A stretch of 57,875 nucleotides of DNA, taken from contig CANQQG010000006.1 of the NCBI GenBank assembly GCA_947625875.1, positions 1 to 57,875 on the forward strand, read 5' to 3'. The DNA is from an uncultured Lachnospiraceae bacterium. Its GTDB lineage: Bacteria; Bacillota; Clostridia; Lachnospirales; Lachnospiraceae. The notes under the pieces are model-generated. The model was not told where the DNA came from and ran no database searches. It worked only from the letters and a program-made list of their open reading frames with translations. This document shows, one piece after another, positions 51,302 through 57,875 of the stretch (the first letter of the stretch is position 1; every line of letters begins with the position of its first letter). The position numbers and the translations under genes are program-made.

Positions 51302-51329
51302 GAAGAAAATCAGTATTTTTCTTGATTTT

Positions 51330-53159
51330 TTACAGGAGCGAATCTATGTCAAAATTGCCATCGGTCAGTTCGTTAAAGGCATCTGACGAGGCATCGACCA
51401 TATCTTTGAACTTGGAGTCCGGGAACGATTCTAACTGGCTGAAGTAATCCTCGTTCCATGGTGCTACCAGAACATCGACAAATCCATTCTGCCATTGTGC
51501 GGCGAATGGAGATGCCCGGAGTTCCTTGCTGCCGGATACCGGCTCCGCTTTGACATCGAACCCGGCGAGATGATTGAGGTACTGCTTTGCCACAATCTTC
51601 CCGGCGGCTCCGGGGTCCTGCGGGATTCTGACCTTGTAATTGAAACCGTACTTCTTTCGGTCTGCGGTTGCCGTCATCAGTATGAGGGTTTCCACATCTC
51701 CCGCCTTTATCCTCTGGTTCACGACATCGGCTACCAAGAATCTGCCGCTCTTCCTTGCCCCGATGAGGACTCCCGCCGTGTATGCCGGGTCTCCGTCCTC
51801 GTCCTCGTCCGTCGCCGCAATATCCCAGGCACGGCACCAGTACAGAACATCGTCCGGGATGCGTTCGAGGTATCCGTCCGCAGGTATCTGGGTCCGTTTG
51901 AAGTACCGCCCCGCCTGTGCCTTAATCTTCCAGTTGCCGTACAGCAGCCGTTCCATATCGACCTCGGTCATGGCCTTGAGGTTCGCAAGGTATGAGGGGT
52001 CGCTCTCCATCAGAACCTTGTTGTCCTCCAAGCGGCTCGCAATGAACGTGACTGATTTGCAGTCACTCTCCGCTATCCCGAACTCCTTTTCCAGTTCCTC
52101 CGGCGTGTTTCCCCAATGGATGACATCGTTAAGAACGCACATATAACGGATGACTCCGCTGCGCTCCTTTATCGGGTATCCGGTATCTTTGTCTATCCAC
52201 CACGAAACGAAGTCAGCCACCCAACTATCCGCATCCGGGTTACAGGTGGCTCGCACATACGGCTTGATGCCGCAGGTACTTCTGTTTCGGGAAAGCATAT
52301 ACAGGAACTGGTGTTTGGTAAAGTGGGTCAACTCGTCAAACGCCAAGTATGCGATTTCTGTACCCTGCCAAGCGAGCAGGTCCTCCTCCCTGTCTATGTG
52401 GGCGAAGTGCAGTTTGGAACCGCCGTCAAATCTCCAATGGAGTTTCGGCGTTTTCCTCGAATGAGCGTCCGGGACTTGGGAGAATATCTTCATGCTTGCG
52501 TCCCACAGACCGCCCTCTGCCGTAATCTGCGTGAAGTTCTTTCTGAAGATGACTCCACCGAATCCCTTGACATCCTTGTGCCTGAGTGCCTCCAACAGCA
52601 GGGCGTATGTCTTGCCGCCGCCGGCTGCTCCTCCGTATATCACTATGTCTGCCGAGGATGCCATGAACATCGTCTGCGGTCCTGCTTGGGGACCGAGCAT
52701 ATTCGCCCTCGGCTCATCCCTGCCATTTTCTGGTATGAGGATGGTTGGATACTGCATCTCCACAATATCCGGCGTGTCGTCCTCAATAAAGCCAAATCGG
52801 TTGAGGTCTCCCGTCAACTCCCCGATTACACGGATTGCCGATGTGTCGCCGTCAACCATAGCCTTCTGTATCAGTCTGACTACCACCGCAGCTTGGTAGG
52901 TCATGTCGTTTTCTTCGATTCCCATTCGAGCGAGCGTATCTCTCACATTCTCCATCTGTTTGGAAACGGACGAGTTCATGATGTATTTTGCCATCTCACG
53001 CATCGACTTTTTCTGTCTCCGGGCCTCCCCGGACTTGATGCCTCCGTTCCTGCCCCGCTCCTTTGCTTCGCTTTTGGTTCGCACCGGCACGAGGTTCGCC
53101 GTTCCATTGTATCCAGATGCCTTGTTTTCAGCCGTCTTTTCCGTCTTTTTCTTAGCCAC
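51330..53159 (-). CDS. terL: Phage terminase, small-subunit-like domain fused to large subunit
   Basis: A 609-residue protein. Residues about 25-125 (RTKSEAKERGRNGGIKSGEA, MEMAKYIMNSSVSKQMENVRDTLARMGIEENDMTYQAAVVVRLIQKAMVDGD) match small-terminase proteins that elsewhere are separate. Residues about 160-600 are a large terminase: Walker A GGAAGGGKT at 176-184, Walker B LAFDEL, and a nuclease domain with WDIAATDEDEDGDPAYTAG. It packages phage DNA into heads. GTG start at 53159. It follows a small gene under promoter D. The fusion is unusual but the domains look intact. Confidence 0.88.
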   Translation of the reverse strand: MAKKKTEKTAENKASGYNGTANLVPVRTKSEAKERGRNGGIKSGEARRQKKSMREMAKYIMNSSVSKQMENVRDTLARMGIEENDMTYQAAVVVRLIQKAMVDGDTSAIRVIGELTGDLNRFGFIEDDTPDIVEMQYPTILIPENGRDEPRANMLGPQAGPQTMFMASSADIVIYGGAAGGGKTYALLLEALRHKDVKGFGGVIFRKNFTQITAEGGLWDASMKIFSQVPDAHSRKTPKLHWRFDGGSKLHFAHIDREEDLLAWQGTEIAYLAFDELTHFTKHQFLYMLSRNRSTCGIKPYVRATCNPDADSWVADFVSWWIDKDTGYPIKERSGVIRYMCVLNDVIHWGNTPEELEKEFGIAESDCKSVTFIASRLEDNKVLMESDPSYLANLKAMTEVDMERLLYGNWKIKAQAGRYFKRTQIPADGYLERIPDDVLYWCRAWDIAATDEDEDGDPAYTAGVLIGARKSGRFLVADVVNQRIKAGDVETLILMTATADRKKYGFNYKVRIPQDPGAAGKIVAKQYLNHLAGFDVKAEPVSGSKELRASPFAAQWQNGFVDVLVAPWNEDYFSQLESFPDSKFKDMVDASSDAFNELTDGNFDIDSLL

Positions 53160-53262
53160 GCTCGCTCACCACCTTTCCTGCATACCAAAGGAGCCGATAT
53201 AGGCTCGTGCTGCGTTCCTATCCGGCTCCTTGATACTTTCTTGGCTATTCAGTTTGGGCGGC

Positions 53263-53493
53263 TCACGCCCCATACAGGCGATTTACTACCTCCTTACCTT
53301 CGGCTATCGCCTTGGGGATGTCTGTTCCTATCTGTCTGTAAAACTCCGGATGGACGATGCACTCATACGCCCGGCTCATCCTGTCCCTCTCCGAGACCGT
53401 TACGCCTATCCGGAATCCTTTCGCTATTCTCAACGCCTTCTTGAAGTCGCCCTCCCGGACTGCCTCTCGAACGATGTCTGATTTCTTTACCAT
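53263..53493 (-). CDS. Small prophage protein, 76 residues
   Basis: MVKKSDIVREAVREGDFKKA, then LRIAKGFRIGVTVSERDRMSRAYECIVHPEFYRQIGTDIPKAIAEGKEVVNRLYG. The RIAK..RIGV helix-turn region and the VxxxxFYRQxG pattern are common in small phage proteins next to terminase genes. AGGAGG precedes the ATG at 53493. Unknown function; probably a helical partner of terminase or a regulator. Confidence 0.75.
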   Translation of the reverse strand: MVKKSDIVREAVREGDFKKALRIAKGFRIGVTVSERDRMSRAYECIVHPEFYRQIGTDIPKAIAEGKEVVNRLYGA

Positions 53494-53530
53494 TACGACC
53501 GCCTCCTGCTTATTGCTTTTTGATGGTCGT

Positions 53531-53558
53531 ACGATAGCACAGCCTCCCGACCTGTCAA
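53531..53558 (-). promoter_or_regulatory. Prophage promoter module D
   Basis: TTGACA (53558-53553), a 16-base spacer with GGAGG and TGC, TATCGT (53536-53531) and ACG. It precedes the small gene and the terminase. Confidence 0.75.
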
Positions 53559-54793
53559 TAGGAAAATCCGTATTTATCTTGAATTTTCTCGACCGGGTTC
53601 CCTTTCCGAGTTTTGCTGTATTCGAGCATCTCCCGATACTCGCCCTCGGTACATAAGCCGTGCAGATGCTTGTATTCGTATCGTGGCTGCCAACTCCCCT
53701 CGTCGAAGAAAGCAATCTGCAATGGAGATAAAGCCTCCTGTTCTACCAAATTCATCCCCCAATCAGTCTTTCCCGCTTTCTTCCCTTTGATTGTGTGAAC
53801 ATCGTACACCCATTCCGGTACGATGTTGTCCGGGAGTTCGCAGTTTCTGATGTCGATGAATTCGTGGTCCTCCCAATTCACGAGGAGTTCCACGTCCATG
53901 ATGTCGTTGCCTACCGTCCTTCCATACTGCCCGCTTATCTGATACATCAGTATCATTATGCCTTTGCAGATGTAGATTTCGTCCCGCTTATCCAGTCCCT
54001 TATTCTTGTTCACATATCCATCGGACTGTTTCAGCGATACAATCTCCCTCGTCGGGATGCCTTTGCACTCGTTCCGGGAGATTACATACAGGGTCCTCCA
54101 CGCATAGGATAAATCCGTCTGCCGCAGATTGTGGATTGCATACCCTGCCAGTTCCATGTCGAGGGTCCGGATACCTTTCCTCAGATACGCCGCCCACATC
54201 TCGCATTTCTTCTCCCTGCTGTCGGTCTCTCTGATTTTCAGAGTATCGGGTTTCTGCTTTGCGGGCATGATGTCGAACAATGACATCTGCCTCGCCTCAG
54301 TTTCGGCTTGAGGAACTTCCCACTTCCCTACCGCCCCGCTGATTTCCTTAATCTCAAGAGCGTCTGCCGGAACTCCTTCGATTTCCCTCTTGGTCTGCAT
54401 AACAAATTCCCTCGGTAACTCGCCGGGGTCTGTTACATAGGTTTGGAGGACGAAGTTGCAGGCGTAATAGCAGGCATCCCTGCTCTTTTTGGCATCGCAC
54501 AGTAGAGTGATTGCCTTGGATACATACTGCGTATCCTTCTCATACCCTTTCTTGTTGCGGTTCCTCACATCATCCGTGTACCTCAGAGCCACAATCTCCT
54601 TTGCCAAAATGCCCCAACAGTCCTCGCAGGATACAGTCATAATCCTGTTCCACAGCATAGAGTGATACGAACCGAACAATTCCATTGCTGCATATCCGGC
54701 TCGGACCTTATCTCCCCTGCGTATCGCCTTCTGTAAAAGCGATGCCATCGTGAACATATTATGATTGCTCCTTGTCCTTAAATCATAAGCCAT
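53555..54793 (-). CDS. Duplicated RarA/MgsA C-terminal-like protein with a clamp-binding motif
   Basis: A 412-residue protein with two copies of one helical unit (about 19-105 and 202-290), recognisable by the shared LxKxIRxxD, AGYA, EIVxL and NKxxxxD patterns. Unit 1 (LQKAIRRGDKVRAGYAAMEL, SCEDCW) resembles the C-terminal domain of RarA/MgsA clamp-loader-like ATPases. The DVHTIKGKKAGKTDWG segment at about 330-346 recalls the RarA C-terminal arm. The P-loop AAA+ domain is absent. Residues 169-173, QMSLF, match the sliding-clamp-binding pentapeptide. GGAGG seven bases before the ATG. The replication-fork role is inferred. Confidence 0.72.
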   Translation of the reverse strand: MAYDLRTRSNHNMFTMASLLQKAIRRGDKVRAGYAAMELFGSYHSMLWNRIMTVSCEDCWGILAKEIVALRYTDDVRNRNKKGYEKDTQYVSKAITLLCDAKKSRDACYYACNFVLQTYVTDPGELPREFVMQTKREIEGVPADALEIKEISGAVGKWEVPQAETEARQMSLFDIMPAKQKPDTLKIRETDSREKKCEMWAAYLRKGIRTLDMELAGYAIHNLRQTDLSYAWRTLYVISRNECKGIPTREIVSLKQSDGYVNKNKGLDKRDEIYICKGIMILMYQISGQYGRTVGNDIMDVELLVNWEDHEFIDIRNCELPDNIVPEWVYDVHTIKGKKAGKTDWGMNLVEQEALSPLQIAFFDEGSWQPRYEYKHLHGLCTEGEYREMLEYSKTRKGNPVEKIQDKYGFSY

Positions 54794-54823
54794 CCATAGA
54801 CCTCCTTCCTTTGACTTTGGCGT

Positions 54824-54851
54824 ATCTTAGCACAACCTCCTGCCTAGTCAA
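54824..54851 (-). promoter_or_regulatory. Prophage promoter module E
   Basis: TTGACT (54851-54846), a 16-base spacer with GGAGG and TGC, TAAGAT (54829-54824) and ACG. The -10 box is the best match to TATAAT of the five. It overlaps an inverted repeat (GAATCCGTA / TACGGATTC at about 54855-54896). Confidence 0.75.
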
Positions 54852-54896
54852 GAGGAATCCGTAAAAATATGAGGTAGTTCCGTTTTTATACGGATT

Positions 54897-55613
54897 CTAC
54901 CTCCTTACCCTTACATAGATTTTGTTGGTCTTTAGCTGATAGTCGAAATACCGCCCCCACTTATTCTTCATCAACTCGAAACTCGCTATCTGGTCGCTCC
55001 GGGTCTTTTGGGAATTGCCTCCGGCGTTCACGTCCGTGGCTCCGTGGCTGCACAGGTACTTCGGCTTGAGGATGATGCGGTTCTTGAGCAGTTCCTGCAA
55101 CACCGCATCTGTATCGCAGCAATATCCGACCTTCTCGTCGAACCTTGCCTTGTACACCTTCTTGTTGAACCACCTCAGACCTCCCGACGTGCCGGCGAAC
55201 GTGAACTCCTGCGAGTAGTTCCACGGTGCTATCGAGGCATCGACCGCTCCGTACCCTATGTCGAGGTCCACCATTAACTGAGCAATCCTTTCCAGTTCTG
55301 AGGTAATGACCTCCGCATCCGTAATCTTCTCGTTGAAATCGAGCCGGTAGATGAGGTCATTCATATCGTCATCAATCATGGCGATGACATCTTCCTCGGA
55401 GTTGTCCACGATCCAGTTCACTACCTTGACGACGTTGTTTATCTCGTCGTCCGGAACTGCAATCAGATTCTCCTCCGGTATGGCCTTGAGGTAGGCATCC
55501 TCCTCGGATTTCCTCACGACCACCTTGTAATATTCCAACAGCCTGTGAGTGGATATGGTATCCGCTCTGCGGTAACTCGGTATGTAGATACCGAAACTTC
55601 TCTCTTTATTCAT
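54897..55613 (-). CDS. Glycosyltransferase of the TET-associated (TAGT/GREB1-like) type
   Basis: A 238-residue GT-A-fold protein: GIYIPSYRRADTISTHRLLE, the nucleotide-sugar/metal motif VIAMIDDDMNDL (DDD at 81-83), ASIAPWNYSQEFTFAGTSGGLRWFNKKVYKARFDEKVGYCCDTDAVLQELLKNRIILK and HGATDVNAGGNSQKTRS. It closely follows the pattern of glycosyltransferases that I know from TET/JBP-containing phage gene clusters, which add sugars to hydroxymethylated DNA bases. Glycan glycosyltransfer is an alternative. ATG 55613 has GGAGGG six bases upstream and overlaps the WbqC stop as ATGA, so it is coupled to the cassette. Confidence 0.75.
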   Translation of the reverse strand: MNKERSFGIYIPSYRRADTISTHRLLEYYKVVVRKSEEDAYLKAIPEENLIAVPDDEINNVVKVVNWIVDNSEEDVIAMIDDDMNDLIYRLDFNEKITDAEVITSELERIAQLMVDLDIGYGAVDASIAPWNYSQEFTFAGTSGGLRWFNKKVYKARFDEKVGYCCDTDAVLQELLKNRIILKPKYLCSHGATDVNAGGNSQKTRSDQIASFELMKNKWGRYFDYQLKTNKIYVRVRR

Positions 55614-56290
55614 TGCCAACCCTCCGGAATCCTGTACCCTTCATTGAAAATGTAATCTATGGCGCTCATGTTCGGGAGGAACGGCTCGTATTTCTGCCTG
55701 TAAACAACCGGCTCATAATCTGAGTAGACGAGTTCGATGCCGTTTTCCCGGTATCGCTCGTCGTCATGGTAGGCTTTCGCCCCGGTCCCGCTGTAATAAA
55801 CATCTCCTGCGGTCTGCTTGCACATCATCAGTATCCGGTCATCCTTATGTCCCACCAGAGACAGATGCTCCGATGCGATGAGGATATGTGCCTTAATCCC
55901 CATCCGCTTGAGGATATGCTCGATGACGGCTATGTTCAACTCCGTCATCCGAAGTCCAGCCTTTGCCATCCCGCCGATAATGTCGAGTATCTCCTGCCCT
56001 TCGCTGTAATGCTCCGTCTTGGCGTATGCCTCTCTGAGCGTCCGCACAATCTTTGGCAGGGACCGCTCCGGCTCTGCCACCATTACTTCGCACAGCCTCA
56101 TATCGTGATGAGAACTTACCGGAAGGGTAAGTTTCTGGCTGCCGTCCTTGGTCCGGATGTAATTGTAGTTGTGCATCCCTTTCTTGGAGAACAGCACATC
56201 ATCTGACAGAACGAAAATGTCACTCCTGTACGCCTTGTAGAATATTCCCATATACGGAAGGAAGTTCGGCTGATGTGATGTCACAATCAT
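55610..56290 (-). CDS. WbqC-like protein
   Basis: A 226-residue protein with the WbqC-family opening: SHQPNFLPYMGIFYKAYRSD, FVLSDDVLFSKKGMHNYNYIRTKDGSQKLTLPV. The family occurs in O-antigen, aminosugar and phage modification loci; the reaction is not firmly known. The middle and C-terminal parts (TELNIAVIEHILKRMGIKAHILIASEHLSLVGHKDDRILMMCKQTAGDVYYSGTGAKAYHDDERY) are typical. GGGAGG precedes the ATG; both ends overlap neighbours by ATGA. It appears intact. Confidence 0.85.
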   Translation of the reverse strand: MIVTSHQPNFLPYMGIFYKAYRSDIFVLSDDVLFSKKGMHNYNYIRTKDGSQKLTLPVSSHHDMRLCEVMVAEPERSLPKIVRTLREAYAKTEHYSEGQEILDIIGGMAKAGLRMTELNIAVIEHILKRMGIKAHILIASEHLSLVGHKDDRILMMCKQTAGDVYYSGTGAKAYHDDERYRENGIELVYSDYEPVVYRQKYEPFLPNMSAIDYIFNEGYRIPEGWQ

Positions 56291-56952
56291 TCAGCCACCT
56301 CCCGAACCAACATAAATGCCTCAGCCGACTCCATGCCGACCGTCGCTCCCCGGTGGAGAGCCAGTCCCTGTATCCCTATCGGGGACCTCGCCGCCGGATA
56401 TACCTGTGCCTGCGACCGGTACATCATCAGAGCCTCAGTCTTTTGGACGACGAACTCGCTTATGTCCTCGAATACATTCGGGACAAATGCGTTCTGCGTG
56501 TTCGGTATGTTCCAGTCCGTTTCGGACATCGTTTCATAGGCGAGTATTCGTCTGACCGGATTCTTCCCGTTCGGTCTGAGGGCGACCATCGCAGCGTCGG
56601 CGACAATCTGATGGTCTCTGTGTACGTCGCCATGATGAGGAATAAAGACCTCATCCGGCTTTACCGTGTCGATGACCTCAGCCAACTTCTCGTTTATCTC
56701 GTGCTGCGGCAGCGTATCGAGCATCGCCGACGGAAGTCTGAGCAGAATGGAATGTGCCACGCCGAGTTTCCTGTGGGCGTTCTGCATCTCAACTTCCTCA
56801 TTCTGGACAAATTCTTCCGAGTACATGGGAGATTTGCCCTCGGTCACGGTGCAGACCCATACATCGTCCCCCGCTTTCGCCCTTTTCGCTATAACTCCCC
56901 CGCATCCTAAGACTTCATCGTCCGGATGAGGAGCGATTACCAATACCGTCAT
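56287..56952 (-). CDS. PIG-L family (LmbE-like) deacetylase
   Basis: A 221-residue zinc hydrolase removing N-acetyl groups from sugar moieties. The zinc motif APHPDDE (H9, D11, D12, E13) and the HGDVHRDH motif at about 112-119 are intact; the core is family length. Substrates of the family include GlcNAc on lipids, mycothiol precursors and bacillithiol precursors. Next to a TAGT-type glycosyltransferase, a nucleobase-linked or other N-acetylated sugar is a candidate. GGAGGGG box before the ATG; overlaps on both sides by ATGA. Confidence 0.9.
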   Translation of the reverse strand: MTVLVIAPHPDDEVLGCGGVIAKRAKAGDDVWVCTVTEGKSPMYSEEFVQNEEVEMQNAHRKLGVAHSILLRLPSAMLDTLPQHEINEKLAEVIDTVKPDEVFIPHHGDVHRDHQIVADAAMVALRPNGKNPVRRILAYETMSETDWNIPNTQNAFVPNVFEDISEFVVQKTEALMMYRSQAQVYPAARSPIGIQGLALHRGATVGMESAEAFMLVREVAE

Positions 56953-57575
56953 GCCTTTCCCCTCCTTTTAATGACCTTAGCCGGGACTCCTACTGCCGTG
57001 CAGTACGGCTCGATGTCTCCGAGTACCACCGCACCCGCCCCGATAATGGAAAACTCTCCAAGCCTCTGCTGACCGATGCAGCAAGCCATGCTGCCGAGAT
57101 ATGCACCATCTTCCACAATCACATCGCCGTTCATCGTGGTTGCGGTGGCGATGCGGGTGTGGTTCTTTATCGTGCAATGGTGTTCAATCAGTGCTTTGGA
57201 GTTTATCATGTTGTTGTCTCCGATGACCGTCCCGATATTCACGACCGCCATCTTGCCGATGAAATTGCCGGTCCCGATGGAAACCGAGTCCGCTATCATA
57301 GCCGAACGGTCGATGATATTGATTGTCTCAAGACCGAGCCTCTGGACTTCCTCGAACAACCTTTTCCTCGGCTCTGTATCTCCTATGGATATGAAATAGG
57401 CATATTCCCGGAAACCGGGAACCTGCTCTATCCTGCTTGCTAAAACGGGCCTCCCGATGTGGGAACCCTTCTTTGTATCATCGACGAATCCGATGAGGTC
57501 ATAATCTCTCTTTGACATCGAGTCATATACAGACTCCGCATACTCCCCGGCACCGACAAATATCACTTTTCTCAT
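56949..57575 (-). CDS. NeuD/PglD-like sugar O-/N-acetyltransferase
   Basis: A 208-residue protein. The N-terminal part (MRKVIFVGAGEYAESVYDSM, FVDDTKKGSHIGRPVL) is the small Rossmann-like substrate domain. Then comes a left-handed beta helix of hexapeptides (NFIGKMAVVNIGTVIGDNNMINSKALIEHHCTIKNHTRIATATTMNGDVIVEDGAYLGSMACCIGQQRLGEFSIIGAGAVVLGDIEPYCTAVGVPAKVI). This is the NeuD/PglD family, which acetylates sialic-acid-like or amino sugars using acetyl-CoA. Start 57575, ATGA-coupled to the gene upstream. Acyl donor and acceptor unknown. Confidence 0.88.
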   Translation of the reverse strand: MRKVIFVGAGEYAESVYDSMSKRDYDLIGFVDDTKKGSHIGRPVLASRIEQVPGFREYAYFISIGDTEPRKRLFEEVQRLGLETINIIDRSAMIADSVSIGTGNFIGKMAVVNIGTVIGDNNMINSKALIEHHCTIKNHTRIATATTMNGDVIVEDGAYLGSMACCIGQQRLGEFSIIGAGAVVLGDIEPYCTAVGVPAKVIKRRGKA

Positions 57576-57875
57576 TTCCCGGCACCTTCCCTGTTCTCTA
57601 ATTCGTCGAGCGGTACGATTTGAGCCTTCATCTTGTCGTACCAAATCGCCCTTGCGTTAATCTTTCTCTTGGAGATGCCGACCTTTGCCCCCTCGATGCC
57701 GAGCCGCCGGATGAGGTCGTTATAGTCCAGTTCATTCCTGCACACAATCATCACATAATCGTACTTCTCGTAATGAATGAGTTCCATCTCCGGTATGGAG
57801 CGTTCCTCCTGCTCCTTTTTTTTCTGCTCCGCCTTGATACGGGCAAGACGCTTTTCTTCTTCCTCCTTGAGACGG
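57572..57875 (-). CDS. Partial prophage gene, 5' end outside the window
   Basis: The visible 100 residues begin with a charged coiled coil (RLKEEEEKRLARIKAEQKKK) open to the window edge, then MELIHYEKYDYVMIVCRNEL, DYNDLIRRLGIEGAKVGISKRKINARAIWYDKMKAQIVPLDELENREGAGK. An internal ATG at 57787 has only a poor box, so the true start is likely beyond the window. The ATGA overlap with the NeuD-like gene shows that it belongs to the cassette. The YDYVMIVCRNELDYNDLIRRL part could be a ParB-like or deoxynucleoside-handling fold; I cannot name it. Confidence 0.65.
   Translation of the reverse strand, partial: RLKEEEEKRLARIKAEQKKKEQEERSIPEMELIHYEKYDYVMIVCRNELDYNDLIRRLGIEGAKVGISKRKINARAIWYDKMKAQIVPLDELENREGAGK

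Noticed and set aside
52116-53444. A 442-codon plus-strand open frame opposite the terminase
   Set aside because: Antisense to a clear terminase gene, no ribosome binding site, and composition (Cys/Leu/His-rich) is typical of a shadow frame.
53263-53715. The 150-codon frame that includes the 76-residue gene
   Set aside because: Its first half overlaps promoter D and the preceding gene; the start at 53493 has an AGGAGG box.
34497-57875. A DGR reverse transcriptase, CRISPR array, integrase or tRNA genes in the prophage
   Set aside because: No YxDD, integrase or HUH-type motifs, no repeat-spacer pattern and no cloverleaf sequence could be identified by eye.

Overview
The window reads as a chromosomal segment of a Gram-positive Firmicute, most likely a Lachnospiraceae-type Clostridium relative. 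It is about 50% GC, nearly every gene has a strong AGGAGG-type ribosome binding site, and the gene set is typical of that family: a eukaryote-like NADP isocitrate dehydrogenase, a second EF-G-like GTPase, an alr/MazF pair, a small cysteine-rich 'chorion-like' protein and a small Hol-Tox type toxin. The genus assignment is inferred from gene content, not from an rRNA gene.

Host part, about 1-34 kb. From 1 to 18.2 kb almost everything is on the minus strand: two zinc-ribbon membrane proteins, folD, ftsK/spoIIIE, uppP, a TepA-like ClpP-fold protease, glgA, yebC, a CBS-domain CorC/HlyC protein, a MazF-type endoribonuclease without a visible antitoxin, alr, the fused nnr repair enzyme, a coiled-coil protein, an ABC-F ATPase and icd. 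Between 18.3 and 19.6 kb lie three small plus-strand genes and a 48-residue minus-strand gene. Then comes leuS with a clear promoter. From 22.2 to 25.3 kb is a scrambled accessory patch. It holds an orphan HicB-like gene, a GNAT toxin-like pair with a 26-bp palindromic operator candidate, a truncated proB and two pieces of one LysR gene. After it come an AAA/PD-(D/E)XK protein, a secreted beta-propeller protein, an EF-G paralogue, tyrA-aroA and a PilZ protein.

Mobile part, about 33.8-57.9 kb. A probable type I toxin gene and a transposon- or phage-derived scar lead into a prophage that is entirely on the minus strand and runs off the right edge. Reading in the direction of transcription (right to left) it has: a translationally coupled sugar/glycosyltransferase cassette (57.9-54.9 kb); a duplicated RarA-C-terminal-like protein; a fused small/large terminase; a Rha-like protein; a portal fused to a NUDIX domain; tail and baseplate genes; and about 25 small early-type genes including SSB, a MazG-like protein and a C-type-lectin-fold protein that looks like a diversity-generating-retroelement target. 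No integrase, capsid, tape measure, lysis gene or reverse transcriptase is visible.

Main points for a second look: (1) five near-identical promoter modules, each with a 16-nt spacer, define the prophage operons; (2) the ATGA-coupled NeuD-like / PIG-L / WbqC / TET-associated-type glycosyltransferase cassette could be a DNA-hypermodification or glycan-tailoring pathway; (3) two chimeric gene junctions show that the capsid and most tail genes have been deleted; (4) the lectin-fold gene carries a DGR-like 3' end and hairpin with no reverse transcriptase in view; (5) the Hol-Tox type gene has 5'-3' complementary ends.
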